Source of the DNA: JBCBDX01 sp039815825
Lineage (GTDB): Bacteria > Pseudomonadota > Alphaproteobacteria > Rhizobiales > Rhizobiaceae
Direction: 5' to 3'
NCBI GenBank assembly: GCA_039815825.1
Contig: JBCBYO010000014.1
Coordinates: 1-64,000, forward strand
Length of the DNA: 64,000 nt
Part shown: positions 18,706 through 27,053 of the stretch, piece by piece
Position numbering within the stretch: position 1 is the first letter of the stretch
Layout: every line of letters begins with the position of its first letter
The notes under the pieces: model-generated
Databases searched by the model: none
Seen by the model: only the letters and a program-made list of their open reading frames with translations
Told to the model about the DNA's origin: nothing
Program-made: the position numbers and the translations under genes

Positions 18706-19158
18706 ATGAGATTTTTAAACTGGGCAAAACTCAAAGATCCGTCGCAAGACTTACCGGCCTCAATTGCTTGCGTGACAGCTGCCGGCATTATCCTCGCTCT
18801 CAATGGCTTTTCACTTGAGGAATGCAGGCGGCAACCCTTCAGCGAATGGTACGTGAAAAACTGTGAGCTTCCCTCTGCCGCGTTTTGGCCGCTTTTGGCG
18901 GGCGCCGGTTTTTATCCAGCTATTGCGCACGCAGGTCGAAAATACGGGCTGGACCGCGTCAACAAATGTCTCCTCGTTCTTATCAGTTCCGGACTTGGGA
19001 GCGCTCTCTTGCTTCCATTCTTCATACCGTCAATCATGCCGGACACCTTTCTCGCTGGTGTCATTGCAGGGCTGATCTTTTGCGCAGCCAGAAGCGTTTT
19101 TGTGGCAAAGCTTGACAGCTCACACGACATCGAACGCGACCGGGAACGGATGGACTGA
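18706..19158 (+). CDS. Small inner-membrane protein, unknown function
   Basis: A 150-residue protein with about four hydrophobic segments, near residues 21-37 (ACVTAAGIILALNGF), 58-75, 88-106 and 109-125. The C-terminus is charged (SSHDIERDRERMD) and probably cytoplasmic. No family recognised. A TTG at 18694 is in frame; the ATG at 18706 is chosen though neither start has a clear ribosome binding site. It converges on the heme A synthase gene. Confidence 0.6.
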   Translation: MRFLNWAKLKDPSQDLPASIACVTAAGIILALNGFSLEECRRQPFSEWYVKNCELPSAAFWPLLAGAGFYPAIAHAGRKYGLDRVNKCLLVLISSGLGSALLLPFFIPSIMPDTFLAGVIAGLIFCAARSVFVAKLDSSHDIERDRERMD

Positions 19159-19185
19159 ACCAAATGCGGCAAGCCGGATAAGCTG

Positions 19186-20310
19186 CTAAGTGGCATGCCG
19201 GTGTGGTTGACCGCCGAGGAGCGGTAGCGGACCGACCATGGCGCGCAGATGCGCGACCGCGAAAGCAAAGATCACAAACGCCAAACCTTGATGTATCAGC
19301 GCCCAACTCAGCGGCACTGCCATCACCAATGTGATAATGCCAACGGTAGCCTGGGCTGCCATCAGGCTAACCAGAACGGCAGCGCGCCAAGCATGTGTTG
19401 ACCCCGGCGCGTAGCGCCAGCAAGCAAAGGCGTGCAACAATGTGACGGCGCATACAAGATAGGCACCGCAGCGGTGGGCAAATTGTACATATGCGGGTGT
19501 TTCAAACCAATTTTGCCAGCCAAGAGCATCGTCCCACATAATAGCGGGCGGCAAAAAACCACCGTCCATCATGGGCCACTCATTAAATACCAAACCGGCA
19601 TCCATGCCAGCGACCATGGCACCCATCCAAATCTGCAACAGCGTCAAAAAAACCAAAATGCCGGCCGCTTTGGCGGAAGAAGCTGTTGGATTCAGATCCG
19701 ATGCGTGTGGCGCAAGCCCTCGCGCTGTCCAAATCATCAAGCCCAAGATGATGGCAGCCATCGTCAGATGTGTGGCTAACCGATAGTGGCTGACATCAAC
19801 CCGTTCGGTTAGTCCAGACGAAACCATCCACCAACCGATGAAACCTTGAAAACAAATCAACGCAAATATAGCGGCCGATTGCAGGCGCATGCGAGGATCA
19901 ATCCGACGTGTTGCCAAAAAGAATATCAGAGGCATGCCCACAATTAGCCCGAGGAAACGCGCCAAAAATCGATGCCCCCACTCCCACCAGTAGATAAACT
20001 GGAACTCGGCCATGGACATGCCCTTGTTCTGCAGCTGATATTCCGGGATTTGGCGATATTCCTCTAGTTCTGCCTGCCATTGCGCCTCGGTTAGAGGAGG
20101 AACAACACCATGAATTGGTTCCCATTGCGTGATGGACAATCCGCTATCGGTAAGACGCGTCGCACCGCCGACGACCACAAGCATTAACAGCACTAATAAA
20201 GCTGTATAGAGCCAACGCCTGACCAAGACGCGGTTCGATAATTCGCTTGCGCTAAACGGTACGTTATCGGTGCGCGCGGCTCGAAAATCTGACGTGTAAA
20301 CTTCGCTCAT
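19186..20310 (-). CDS. ctaA: Heme A synthase (COX15/CtaA)
   Basis: A 374-residue inner-membrane protein with eight expected hydrophobic segments, which oxidises the C8 methyl of heme O to make heme A for cytochrome aa3 oxidase. VVVGGATRLTDSGLSITQWEPIHGVVPP is the highly conserved first loop; the His of WWEWGHRFLARFLG and FAHRCGAYLV and of ALIHQGLAF and HLTMAAI match the heme-ligand positions of the family. It is divergent from DUF2842, a common neighbour in this order. The first start is used. Confidence 0.95.
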   Translation of the reverse strand: MSEVYTSDFRAARTDNVPFSASELSNRVLVRRWLYTALLVLLMLVVVGGATRLTDSGLSITQWEPIHGVVPPLTEAQWQAELEEYRQIPEYQLQNKGMSMAEFQFIYWWEWGHRFLARFLGLIVGMPLIFFLATRRIDPRMRLQSAAIFALICFQGFIGWWMVSSGLTERVDVSHYRLATHLTMAAIILGLMIWTARGLAPHASDLNPTASSAKAAGILVFLTLLQIWMGAMVAGMDAGLVFNEWPMMDGGFLPPAIMWDDALGWQNWFETPAYVQFAHRCGAYLVCAVTLLHAFACWRYAPGSTHAWRAAVLVSLMAAQATVGIITLVMAVPLSWALIHQGLAFVIFAFAVAHLRAMVGPLPLLGGQPHRHAT

Positions 20311-20425
20311 AACGCTGCTTCGATGCCCTGAGACGCAAACTTTGGCAAGCGCCGTCTTGTCGCAATTGACGCATCTGCCTTGGCATTTGGTCGATTGATG
20401 CTAGATGCTTGCACAGAGGTTGAAA

Positions 20426-20647
20426 ATGAATCCATCACTGAAATCTTTTATCGGGATGCTAGCTTTGGTCGCGCTGGTCATCGTTTACTCACTGATCGCT
20501 ATCACTGTTGCGACCTACAGGCTTGCCGAGAGTCCATGGTACGTGCACCTGGCGTTCTTCGGCATCTCCGGTATTTTGTGGGTTGTCCCGGGCATGTTCG
20601 TCGTCAAGTGGATGGTACGCCCACCAGAAGATGGCGAAACGCCCTAA
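20426..20647 (+). CDS. DUF2842 family small membrane protein
   Basis: A 73-residue protein with two hydrophobic segments, near residues 8-30 and 41-60, ending in FVVKWMVRPPEDGE. The Trp/Gly/Pro pattern (YVHLAFFGISGILWVVPGMF) matches DUF2842, an alphaproteobacterial family of unknown role. The ATG at 20426 has AGAGG upstream. It is divergent from heme A synthase, and its stop lies two bases from the convergent deacetylase stop. Confidence 0.8.
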   Translation: MNPSLKSFIGMLALVALVIVYSLIAITVATYRLAESPWYVHLAFFGISGILWVVPGMFVVKWMVRPPEDGETP

Positions 20648-20649
20648 GA

Positions 20650-21702
20650 TCACACGGTGACGGTCAACCGCCCGAAATTCGAAACAGGTACAGTGATACC
20701 GCTAAGCATCGTGCGCACATAGTGCGCGCGTTGATAGTTTCCGTTGACGGATACACGTGGGAGCGCATGCAAGTGTTCGGCGTGACGAGCACGGACCAAA
20801 CCGTGGCGGGTTGTAACGGCCGACAGGTATCCAGCCTCGCGCGCAATCGCTACTTCACGGCGACCCACCGCCAGTGCGCTGCCATAGGGATAGGCAAAAT
20901 GAACCGGCTTCTCGCCAAGCTCTAACTCAAGAACCCTTGCGCTTTCACCGATCTCAAAGCGCGCCTGATCTTCCGGCAAGCGCGCAAGATGGTAGTGGTT
21001 GAGTGTATGCGCCCCAATTGTGCAAAGCGGGTCCTTCACCAGCTCGCGCAGCTCGGACCAGCTCATGATTGCGTCACGGGTGTATTGCGTCGCGTTGACC
21101 GCATATGCATCGGCTAGATCACTTACAAACCGTCGCTGCGTCTCTTCATCCAAATCATGGGTCAGGTGATCGATCAGCTCATTGTAAACAGCAAATTTTT
21201 GATTTCGGCTTCGGCAATCTAACGCAACACGACCATCCGGTGAGTTGAACGCTATCCGCTTCTGCTTGGAAATCACTGTTGCCAAGATGTCCCACCAAAG
21301 GTGGGCTGTTCCCTCAACAAAGCCGGGGCAAACATAAATGGTGTACGGAACATCATGGGCGCGAAAAATCGGCGCGGCAGCGGTCAGGTTGTCGCGATAC
21401 CCGTCATCAAGGGTAAGCGCAAGAAACCGCTCGTCACGGTGCCCGCTTTTGATACGGTCCAGGCACTCGTCGATACTGACGAACTTAAAGCCATCGCGTT
21501 TCAGAGTTGAGATCAAGCGATCAACAAAATCGGGGCGCACGCACAGGAAACTATTGATCCCGCTGCTATTGATGGGCGGACTGACGCGATGAAGCATGAG
21601 TATGCCGCCCATACCGCCCAAAAGTGCACGCGAGATAAATGTCATACCGGTGGCCTGAGCACCGAGCATGAAACCCTTTCGGATCAATGTCTTGTTTACC
21701 AT
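20650..21702 (-). CDS. Polysaccharide deacetylase family protein
   Basis: A 350-residue NodB-homology (carbohydrate esterase 4) protein. The metal-binding motif is intact: LTLDDGYRDN gives the Asp pair and GAHTLNHYHL the HxxxH. HFAYPYGS is the next conserved loop. It would remove acetyl groups from a surface glycan or precursor, or hydrolyse a related bond. A longer frame starts at 21765, but ATG 21702 (MVNKTLIRKGF) fits family starts better. It is divergent from the FemAB-like gene across about 93 bases and opens the exopolysaccharide cluster. Confidence 0.88.
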   Translation of the reverse strand: MVNKTLIRKGFMLGAQATGMTFISRALLGGMGGILMLHRVSPPINSSGINSFLCVRPDFVDRLISTLKRDGFKFVSIDECLDRIKSGHRDERFLALTLDDGYRDNLTAAAPIFRAHDVPYTIYVCPGFVEGTAHLWWDILATVISKQKRIAFNSPDGRVALDCRSRNQKFAVYNELIDHLTHDLDEETQRRFVSDLADAYAVNATQYTRDAIMSWSELRELVKDPLCTIGAHTLNHYHLARLPEDQARFEIGESARVLELELGEKPVHFAYPYGSALAVGRREVAIAREAGYLSAVTTRHGLVRARHAEHLHALPRVSVNGNYQRAHYVRTMLSGITVPVSNFGRLTVTV

Positions 21703-21795
21703 ACAGACCAACCGAACCGGCGAACGCGTGAAATCTCGCTGAAGACAACGAAATAGATACCTCAAACAGGCAACCTAAGAACAAAGGGTTGAAAC

Positions 21796-22977
21796 ATGGT
21801 TGAACTATCCAGCAGCGAAGACGCTTTTTTGAGCCGTAGCAAGCCAACACAGGCTTCAGAGCTTTCACTTTGTGTCATCGCCGATAATCAAACGGCGCTG
21901 GAACGGCTTAAAACTACACCCCACACGTGGGTGCATTCGCCATATCAAGACCCTTCACTGCTTGTGTCATGGCTCACCGAGGGCAATGCAAGAGCATTTC
22001 TGGTTGAATTTCAAACATCTGACGGTCCGGTGATTTTACCGCTCCAATCATATGATGATTGCACTGCCGGTTATATTGGTGGTCGCCATGCAAACGGTAA
22101 CTTTCCGATTGGCTCTCCCGACGCTATTCGCGCACTCGGCACAGTCAATCGAACGTCGTTGAAGCGCTCACTTCATAGCCAACCAATGGCGCCCTGTTCG
22201 CTTACTTTGGAAAGGCAACTACGAAGCGTTGGTTTGCTGCAAAACCCGTTTGTAGACGGCCGCTCGACGGCGAGCCCCAATGTGGCGCTATCCCTTGATA
22301 TCAGCGACGGCTTTGATGCCGTATTGGCTCAACGTAATGCCAAACGAATGCGCAAAAAAGCGCGATCGTCGATGCGAAAACTAGAAGAACTCGGCCATAC
22401 GGAAATTGTCATTCCCGACCAATCCGATTTGGCCAGCCAGTTTTTAGATCGCTTCTTCGAACTCAAGTCGCAGCGCTTTAACGAACTTGGTATTTTCGAC
22501 GTCTTCGCCGATGCCGCAACGCGCGCGGTCTTCCGGAAACATTTTGCGCAAAAGCGGGATACGATGCACGGCACGCGGCGGCGGATCCATGCGCTTTGTT
22601 TGGAAGGTAATCCAATTGCGATTATTGGATGCACCGAATTCAGCAGCCAAGTGACCGTCGAATTTGGCGCTTTTGACAACAGCTACGCACATGCGAGCCC
22701 GGGCGATTTGCTGTTCTTCAAGGCGATCGAGCACTATTGCACCGAAGGGTACACTAAGTTTGATTTCGGGATCGGCGACGAAACCTACAAGCGGCGCTGG
22801 TGCGATATTGAAACGTGGCACGCCGACACATTTGTCGCATCGAACCTGCGTGGGCAGCTCATTGCGATCACCAAAGACGCGCGCACAAATGCCGTGCGCG
22901 CACTCAAAACCAATCAAAGGCTTTGGTCAGTGGCGAAGCAAGTCCGAAAACGCGTTGCCGGTTTGCGTTCCCAATAG
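21796..22977 (+). CDS. FemAB/BioF2-like acyltransferase
   Basis: A 393-residue protein with a C-terminal GNAT-type domain of the BioF2-like (CelD/BcsL) group. RNAKRMRKKARSSMRKLEE begins the domain, and FDFGIGDETYKRRWCD is its signature end. Members are found in polysaccharide clusters and are thought to transfer acyl groups to the glycan. The donor and acceptor here are unknown. It is divergent from the deacetylase and converges on the co-polymerase gene; a deacetylase and an acyltransferase side by side suggest that glycan acylation is adjusted. Confidence 0.82.
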   Translation: MVELSSSEDAFLSRSKPTQASELSLCVIADNQTALERLKTTPHTWVHSPYQDPSLLVSWLTEGNARAFLVEFQTSDGPVILPLQSYDDCTAGYIGGRHANGNFPIGSPDAIRALGTVNRTSLKRSLHSQPMAPCSLTLERQLRSVGLLQNPFVDGRSTASPNVALSLDISDGFDAVLAQRNAKRMRKKARSSMRKLEELGHTEIVIPDQSDLASQFLDRFFELKSQRFNELGIFDVFADAATRAVFRKHFAQKRDTMHGTRRRIHALCLEGNPIAIIGCTEFSSQVTVEFGAFDNSYAHASPGDLLFFKAIEHYCTEGYTKFDFGIGDETYKRRWCDIETWHADTFVASNLRGQLIAITKDARTNAVRALKTNQRLWSVAKQVRKRVAGLRSQ

Positions 22978-22989
22978 GATGGTTGCGAT

Positions 22990-25125
22990 CTACGCGAAGA
23001 CCCGACTGCGGACGGGGTTTTCGGAACGTTGCGGCGCGCCGTTGTCAGCATCTGAAATGACTAGCAACAGATCATCAAATCCTGCTGCTATTACCTTATC
23101 AACTGCAGACTTGGCGTCTGCGCCGGGCTTGCCAACGATCGAAAACACCAACTCTGTTTGATTGCCAAACAAGGGTTCAAGCGCCTCTACCGGGGCTGCA
23201 CCACAGTCGACTATGACCATATCGTAGGCATTTTCCATTGCGTCCAAGATCATTGGCAGCCGGTTGATCGATCGGGCTGCCATTGTCGCGTTTGCACGCC
23301 CCGTTGGCATGACATGGGCATCAGAGTTGACGTCACCATGGATCACTTCACCGTATGAGGCCTTTGAAACCAGCAGATCGGTAAGACCAACCGGGCGTTT
23401 GTCTACTGTCATCATTCGACCGGACGCATTTGCACCGGTGACATCAACCAAGACGGCACGCATACCCTCAGTGGCAAGATAGCGGGTAAGCTCGACGGCA
23501 TTGACGGAGCCAGCGACCCCGTCGGGCGAAACGACGAGCGCACGCGTGGCGCCGCGATCAATCAATTGGTCGGCTGCCGCTGGTGCCGAATAGTTAGTAT
23601 CATCGACGTGTGTGAGCGGTGTTTCGGGTGTTTCCATCGACGGCGAGTGTTCTCCCATTTCGCCGGCGTCGGCATTTGCTTGCACCTCGCCTGAACGGGC
23701 TGCGCTTGCCCTGGCTGACGGCACCATTGCTCGACCCGAGAGCAGTTCAGCCATTAGCGTGTAAAGCGACACGAGAACAAGCGAGCCGACAAAGACGCCG
23801 ATAACCAATGGAACAAGCTTCGGAAAATGCACCTCAAAAGGTACAGTTGCACCCGATATCAAGCGTGCTTTGGCCGGCGCGTATTGTCCTTCATCACGCG
23901 ATTGCGCCTCGCGGAAACGGATCAGATAGGTTTCCAGCAATTCGCGTTGCGATGCTGCCTCGCGTTCCAGCGCATTCAACTCCACCGCCTGATCGTTCGC
24001 GCGCGCAGAAGCCGCTTTGAGCGTGTTAAGATCGCGCTCCAATTCGGTTTCACGTTCTTGAGCGATGTCGGCTTCATTGCGTAAACCGGCCAACACTTTG
24101 CGCGCTTGATCTCGAATTTGCGTGTCGATATCTGCAAGCTGTGCCTGCACCGCTTTTAAGCGTGGATGGTTTGGCAACAAGGTCGTCGCCAAGTCCGCTG
24201 CCTGCGCGTTCAAAAGGGCGCGCTGGCCATTTAAGCCGCCTACAAGCGGCGAAGCGATAACATCGGGTAACGTGTCTAGCGCTGCGCCTGCATTTAATGC
24301 GCTTTCAATTGAGCGCACGCGCGCCTCAAGTGATGACCGATCCGCGCGCACGCGTGACAATTCACTGGAAAGCTCGGACAATTGTTGTGTGGCAAGCACC
24401 TCGTCATTCTGGCCGACGAAAAGTTCGTTGGCCGCGCGATAGTCCGCGACCCGACGTTCGGCTATCCGCACGCTCTCTTGTAACTGCTCGATTTCACTGG
24501 CCAGAAACCGCGTCGCTTCGCTTGTGCTTTCAAGGCGCGCGCTGCTTTCCATGCTGACGTAGGCTTGAGCCAAGGCATTGGGGACGTCAGCGGCCAATTG
24601 TGCCGACTCAGAAGTGAACTGAATAACGATCACACGGGACTGATCAACGGCGAATACGTCCAAACGCTCTCGCATGGCTTCCAAGACGCGCTTTTCAACC
24701 GGGATGCGTGACGGATCGGACGCAAGTCCGATCATGATGAGCGCAGTCTTTAAAACGCCCATCCCTTTGGTCTCATCGAATTCTGCATATTGGGCCAAGT
24801 TCAAATCAAGCGCGACCTGATTGAGTAGTTCGGTTGACGTTATGATTTCTACTTGGCTGGCAACATTTTCCTGATCAACAACCTCCTGCCCCGCGCCGGT
24901 TTCGTCTTGCGGCCGTGTGAAAATCGTCTCACTGGTTTCAATCAAAACGCGACTGTCGGCGCGAAATGTCGGCGACATCGAAGCAAGAAGGAAACCCATC
25001 ACGCCTGTTATTAAAAGTGATACCAGGACGATTTTCCATTTGTCGCGCCAAAGCGCGCCAAACAGGCGGACGATATCAATATCGGCATCTACCGATGCAC
25101 GGCTGTCGGCACTCATGTCACTCAA
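22990..25125 (-). CDS. Wzz-like polysaccharide co-polymerase with degenerate BY-kinase domain
   Basis: A 711-residue inner-membrane protein. A Wzz domain lies near residues 17-110 with the first membrane helix at about 33-52 (WKIVLVSLLITGVMGFLLAS); long coiled coils follow (SELSSELSRVRADRSSLEARV), and the second helix is near 435-460 (LVPLVIGVFVGSLVLVSL). The C-terminal part (521-711) has the ExoP/Wzc kinase-like fold, but the Walker A site reads SPDGVAGSVNAVEL (533-546) with no GKS/T lysine, Walker A' is VLVDVTGANASG, Walker B is MVIVDCGAAP (636-645), and there is no tyrosine cluster at the end. It should control chain length but probably cannot autophosphorylate. Divergent from the Wza-like gene. 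Confidence 0.88.
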   Translation of the reverse strand: MSDMSADSRASVDADIDIVRLFGALWRDKWKIVLVSLLITGVMGFLLASMSPTFRADSRVLIETSETIFTRPQDETGAGQEVVDQENVASQVEIITSTELLNQVALDLNLAQYAEFDETKGMGVLKTALIMIGLASDPSRIPVEKRVLEAMRERLDVFAVDQSRVIVIQFTSESAQLAADVPNALAQAYVSMESSARLESTSEATRFLASEIEQLQESVRIAERRVADYRAANELFVGQNDEVLATQQLSELSSELSRVRADRSSLEARVRSIESALNAGAALDTLPDVIASPLVGGLNGQRALLNAQAADLATTLLPNHPRLKAVQAQLADIDTQIRDQARKVLAGLRNEADIAQERETELERDLNTLKAASARANDQAVELNALEREAASQRELLETYLIRFREAQSRDEGQYAPAKARLISGATVPFEVHFPKLVPLVIGVFVGSLVLVSLYTLMAELLSGRAMVPSARASAARSGEVQANADAGEMGEHSPSMETPETPLTHVDDTNYSAPAAADQLIDRGATRALVVSPDGVAGSVNAVELTRYLATEGMRAVLVDVTGANASGRMMTVDKRPVGLTDLLVSKASYGEVIHGDVNSDAHVMPTGRANATMAARSINRLPMILDAMENAYDMVIVDCGAAPVEALEPLFGNQTELVFSIVGKPGADAKSAVDKVIAAGFDDLLLVISDADNGAPQRSENPVRSRVFA

Positions 25126-25152
25126 ACTCCGAACACGACACTAAACTACGCC

Positions 25153-25187
25153 GCATGGTAAACTGGCATGGTAACCAACGGGTAAAC
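25153..25187. repeat. Three GGTAA(AC) direct repeats between divergent EPS genes
   Basis: GCATGGTAA occurs at 25153 and 25166, and GGTAAAC again at 25181, inside the 145-base region between the divergent co-polymerase and Wza-like genes. The spacing of 13 and 11 bases is near one helical turn, as for a regulator array. No known consensus is matched. Confidence 0.3.
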
Positions 25188-25270
25188 CCAAAACCCGACC
25201 TGCTTTACCCGACATTAACCCTAACAGAGCGATAACAGTCACAATTGTGCGGGCAACCGATGTGAGTGAT

Positions 25271-25843
25271 ATGTTTGCGTTTGATAAAACAATTCGGTCT
25301 TTTTGTGCAGCGATCGCCCTTGGTGCGCTAACAGCTTGCACGGGCTACCAACCGGCCCCACCCGCCTTTCATGAGATTATCAATCAGCCCTATGTACTCG
25401 ATGCGGGTGACGCTGTGCGCGTGACCGTTTTTGACCAAGGCGATTTGACCAATACTTATGCTGTCGATCAATCTGGCTACATCTCGTTTCCTCTTGTTGG
25501 CCAGGTCGCGGCACGCGGACGCACCGTGCAACAGATGGAATCTGCAATTGCCGCTAGCCTGCGTCAGGGTTTTCTGCGCGATCCGGATGTTGCTGTCGAA
25601 GTGTCGACCTATCGCCCGATTTTCGTGATGGGCGAAGTGGGAGCGGCCGGACAGTACGTCTACTCACCGGGCATGACTGTTCAGACCGCTATTGCATCGG
25701 CTGGTGGCTTTAATGTGCGTGCCAACCAAGGCAGTGCTGATATCACCCGGCAGATTAACGGCCAGATTATCACTGGCCGTGTTGCCATATCGGATCCGAT
25801 CATGCCGGGCGACACGATCTATGTGCGCGAACGCCTTTTCTGA
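25271..25843 (+). CDS. Wza/ExoF-type polysaccharide export lipoprotein
   Basis: A 190-residue protein with a lipoprotein signal (ALGALTAC, lipobox Cys near residue 23). The poly-export domain follows (YVLDAGDAVRVTVFDQGDLT, DQSGYISFPLVGQV), then a SLBB domain (RPIFVMGEVGAAGQYVYSPGMTV). It would form the outer-membrane-facing exit channel for the polysaccharide. The ATG at 25271 is preferred to the upstream in-frame start at 25247. It is shorter than E. coli Wza and lacks a long C-terminal barrel helix region. The glycosyltransferase starts six bases downstream. Confidence 0.92.
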   Translation: MFAFDKTIRSFCAAIALGALTACTGYQPAPPAFHEIINQPYVLDAGDAVRVTVFDQGDLTNTYAVDQSGYISFPLVGQVAARGRTVQQMESAIAASLRQGFLRDPDVAVEVSTYRPIFVMGEVGAAGQYVYSPGMTVQTAIASAGGFNVRANQGSADITRQINGQIITGRVAISDPIMPGDTIYVRERLF

Positions 25844-25849
25844 TACGTG

Positions 25850-26983
25850 ATGGCAGCCATTCGCCCCCTGCGCATTGTCCATATCATGCGCGCACCGATG
25901 GGCGGTGTATTTCGCCATGTTCGCGATTTAGCGCAACATCATTCGAGCCTTGGGCATGCTGTTGGCATCATTTGTGATGAGGTCGGAACACCCGGCTACC
26001 ATGAAGATGCGCTATCAGATCTTTCCGGCGAACTCGCGATGGGTGTTCATCGTATCGCCATGCCACGCGCAGTTGGGCTTGCCGATATCGGCGCGGCAAA
26101 AAAAGTACTTCGCGCATTAAAAGAACTCAATTCGGATGTGGTTCACGGCCATGGCGCCAAGGGCGGCGTCTATGCGCGGGCAGTCGGGCGGTTGTCGGCA
26201 AAGGGGCGCAAAATTGTGCGCGCTTATTCCCCCCATGGAGGCAGCCTGCACTTCGACCCGACTTCGCGAAGCGGGAAAATTTATTTTACCGTTGAAAGGT
26301 TGCTCGAACGCCAAACCGACGCACTGATGTTTGTCGCGCGCTATGAGCAAGACACCTATGGCGCGAAAATCGGAGAGCCGACCTGCCCCACCCGCATCGT
26401 TTATAACGGCCTGGCCGAAAACGAATTCGTTCCGGTCAAGACCGTGCAAGACCCGGTAGACTTCCTGTTCATCGGTGAAATCAGGGACCTGAAGGGCTTT
26501 GACTTGGTCATTGAGGCTGCCCGACGTATGGTGAAGGGTGGCCATTCCAATCTGAAAATCTTGATGGTAGGGAGCGGGCCGGACGAGGCGAAGGCCGACC
26601 AAATGATCAAGGATTGCGGCCTTGAACACATTATCCGGCGCAAGCAACCCATGCCAGCACGTGACGCTTTTGCTCAGGCCAGAAGTGTTGTTATGCCATC
26701 TCGCGCTGAAGCTATGCCGTATATCGTTCTGGAAGCGCTGGGCGCTGGCATGCCGATCATTGCCAGCAAAGTTGGTGGCATACCTGAAATATTCTCCGAC
26801 AATGCCGAGACCTTGATTTCGCCCCGTGTCGAACCATTAGAAGCCGCGATGCGAACTTTTCTTGAAGACCCGGCTCAGCTCATCAATGCAATGCCAAGCC
26901 TCGCAACGCTGAAGAGCAGTTTTTCCATCGAAACAATGGGAAATTCCGTGCTCGAAACGTATCAAAAAGCGTTGGCCAGATAA
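25850..26983 (+). CDS. Glycosyltransferase family 4 protein
   Basis: A 377-residue GT-B fold glycosyltransferase. The N-terminal LRIVHIMRAPMGGVFRHVRDL is the acceptor domain start, the donor domain has DFLFIGEIRDLKGFDLVIEA and KILMVGSGPDE, and SRAEAMPYIVLEALGAGMP is the EX7E retaining-GT4 motif. It likely adds a sugar to the lipid-linked repeat unit at the inner membrane. ATG 25850 is used over GTG 25847. It lies six bases after the Wza-like gene and 70 bases before the priming transferase. Confidence 0.93.
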   Translation: MAAIRPLRIVHIMRAPMGGVFRHVRDLAQHHSSLGHAVGIICDEVGTPGYHEDALSDLSGELAMGVHRIAMPRAVGLADIGAAKKVLRALKELNSDVVHGHGAKGGVYARAVGRLSAKGRKIVRAYSPHGGSLHFDPTSRSGKIYFTVERLLERQTDALMFVARYEQDTYGAKIGEPTCPTRIVYNGLAENEFVPVKTVQDPVDFLFIGEIRDLKGFDLVIEAARRMVKGGHSNLKILMVGSGPDEAKADQMIKDCGLEHIIRRKQPMPARDAFAQARSVVMPSRAEAMPYIVLEALGAGMPIIASKVGGIPEIFSDNAETLISPRVEPLEAAMRTFLEDPAQLINAMPSLATLKSSFSIETMGNSVLETYQKALAR

Positions 26984-27053
26984 ATAACGCGCCGAAAACG
27001 TTTTTTAATCATAACCGGATACACTCAGTCCATATTTTCTACGTGGGTACGTG

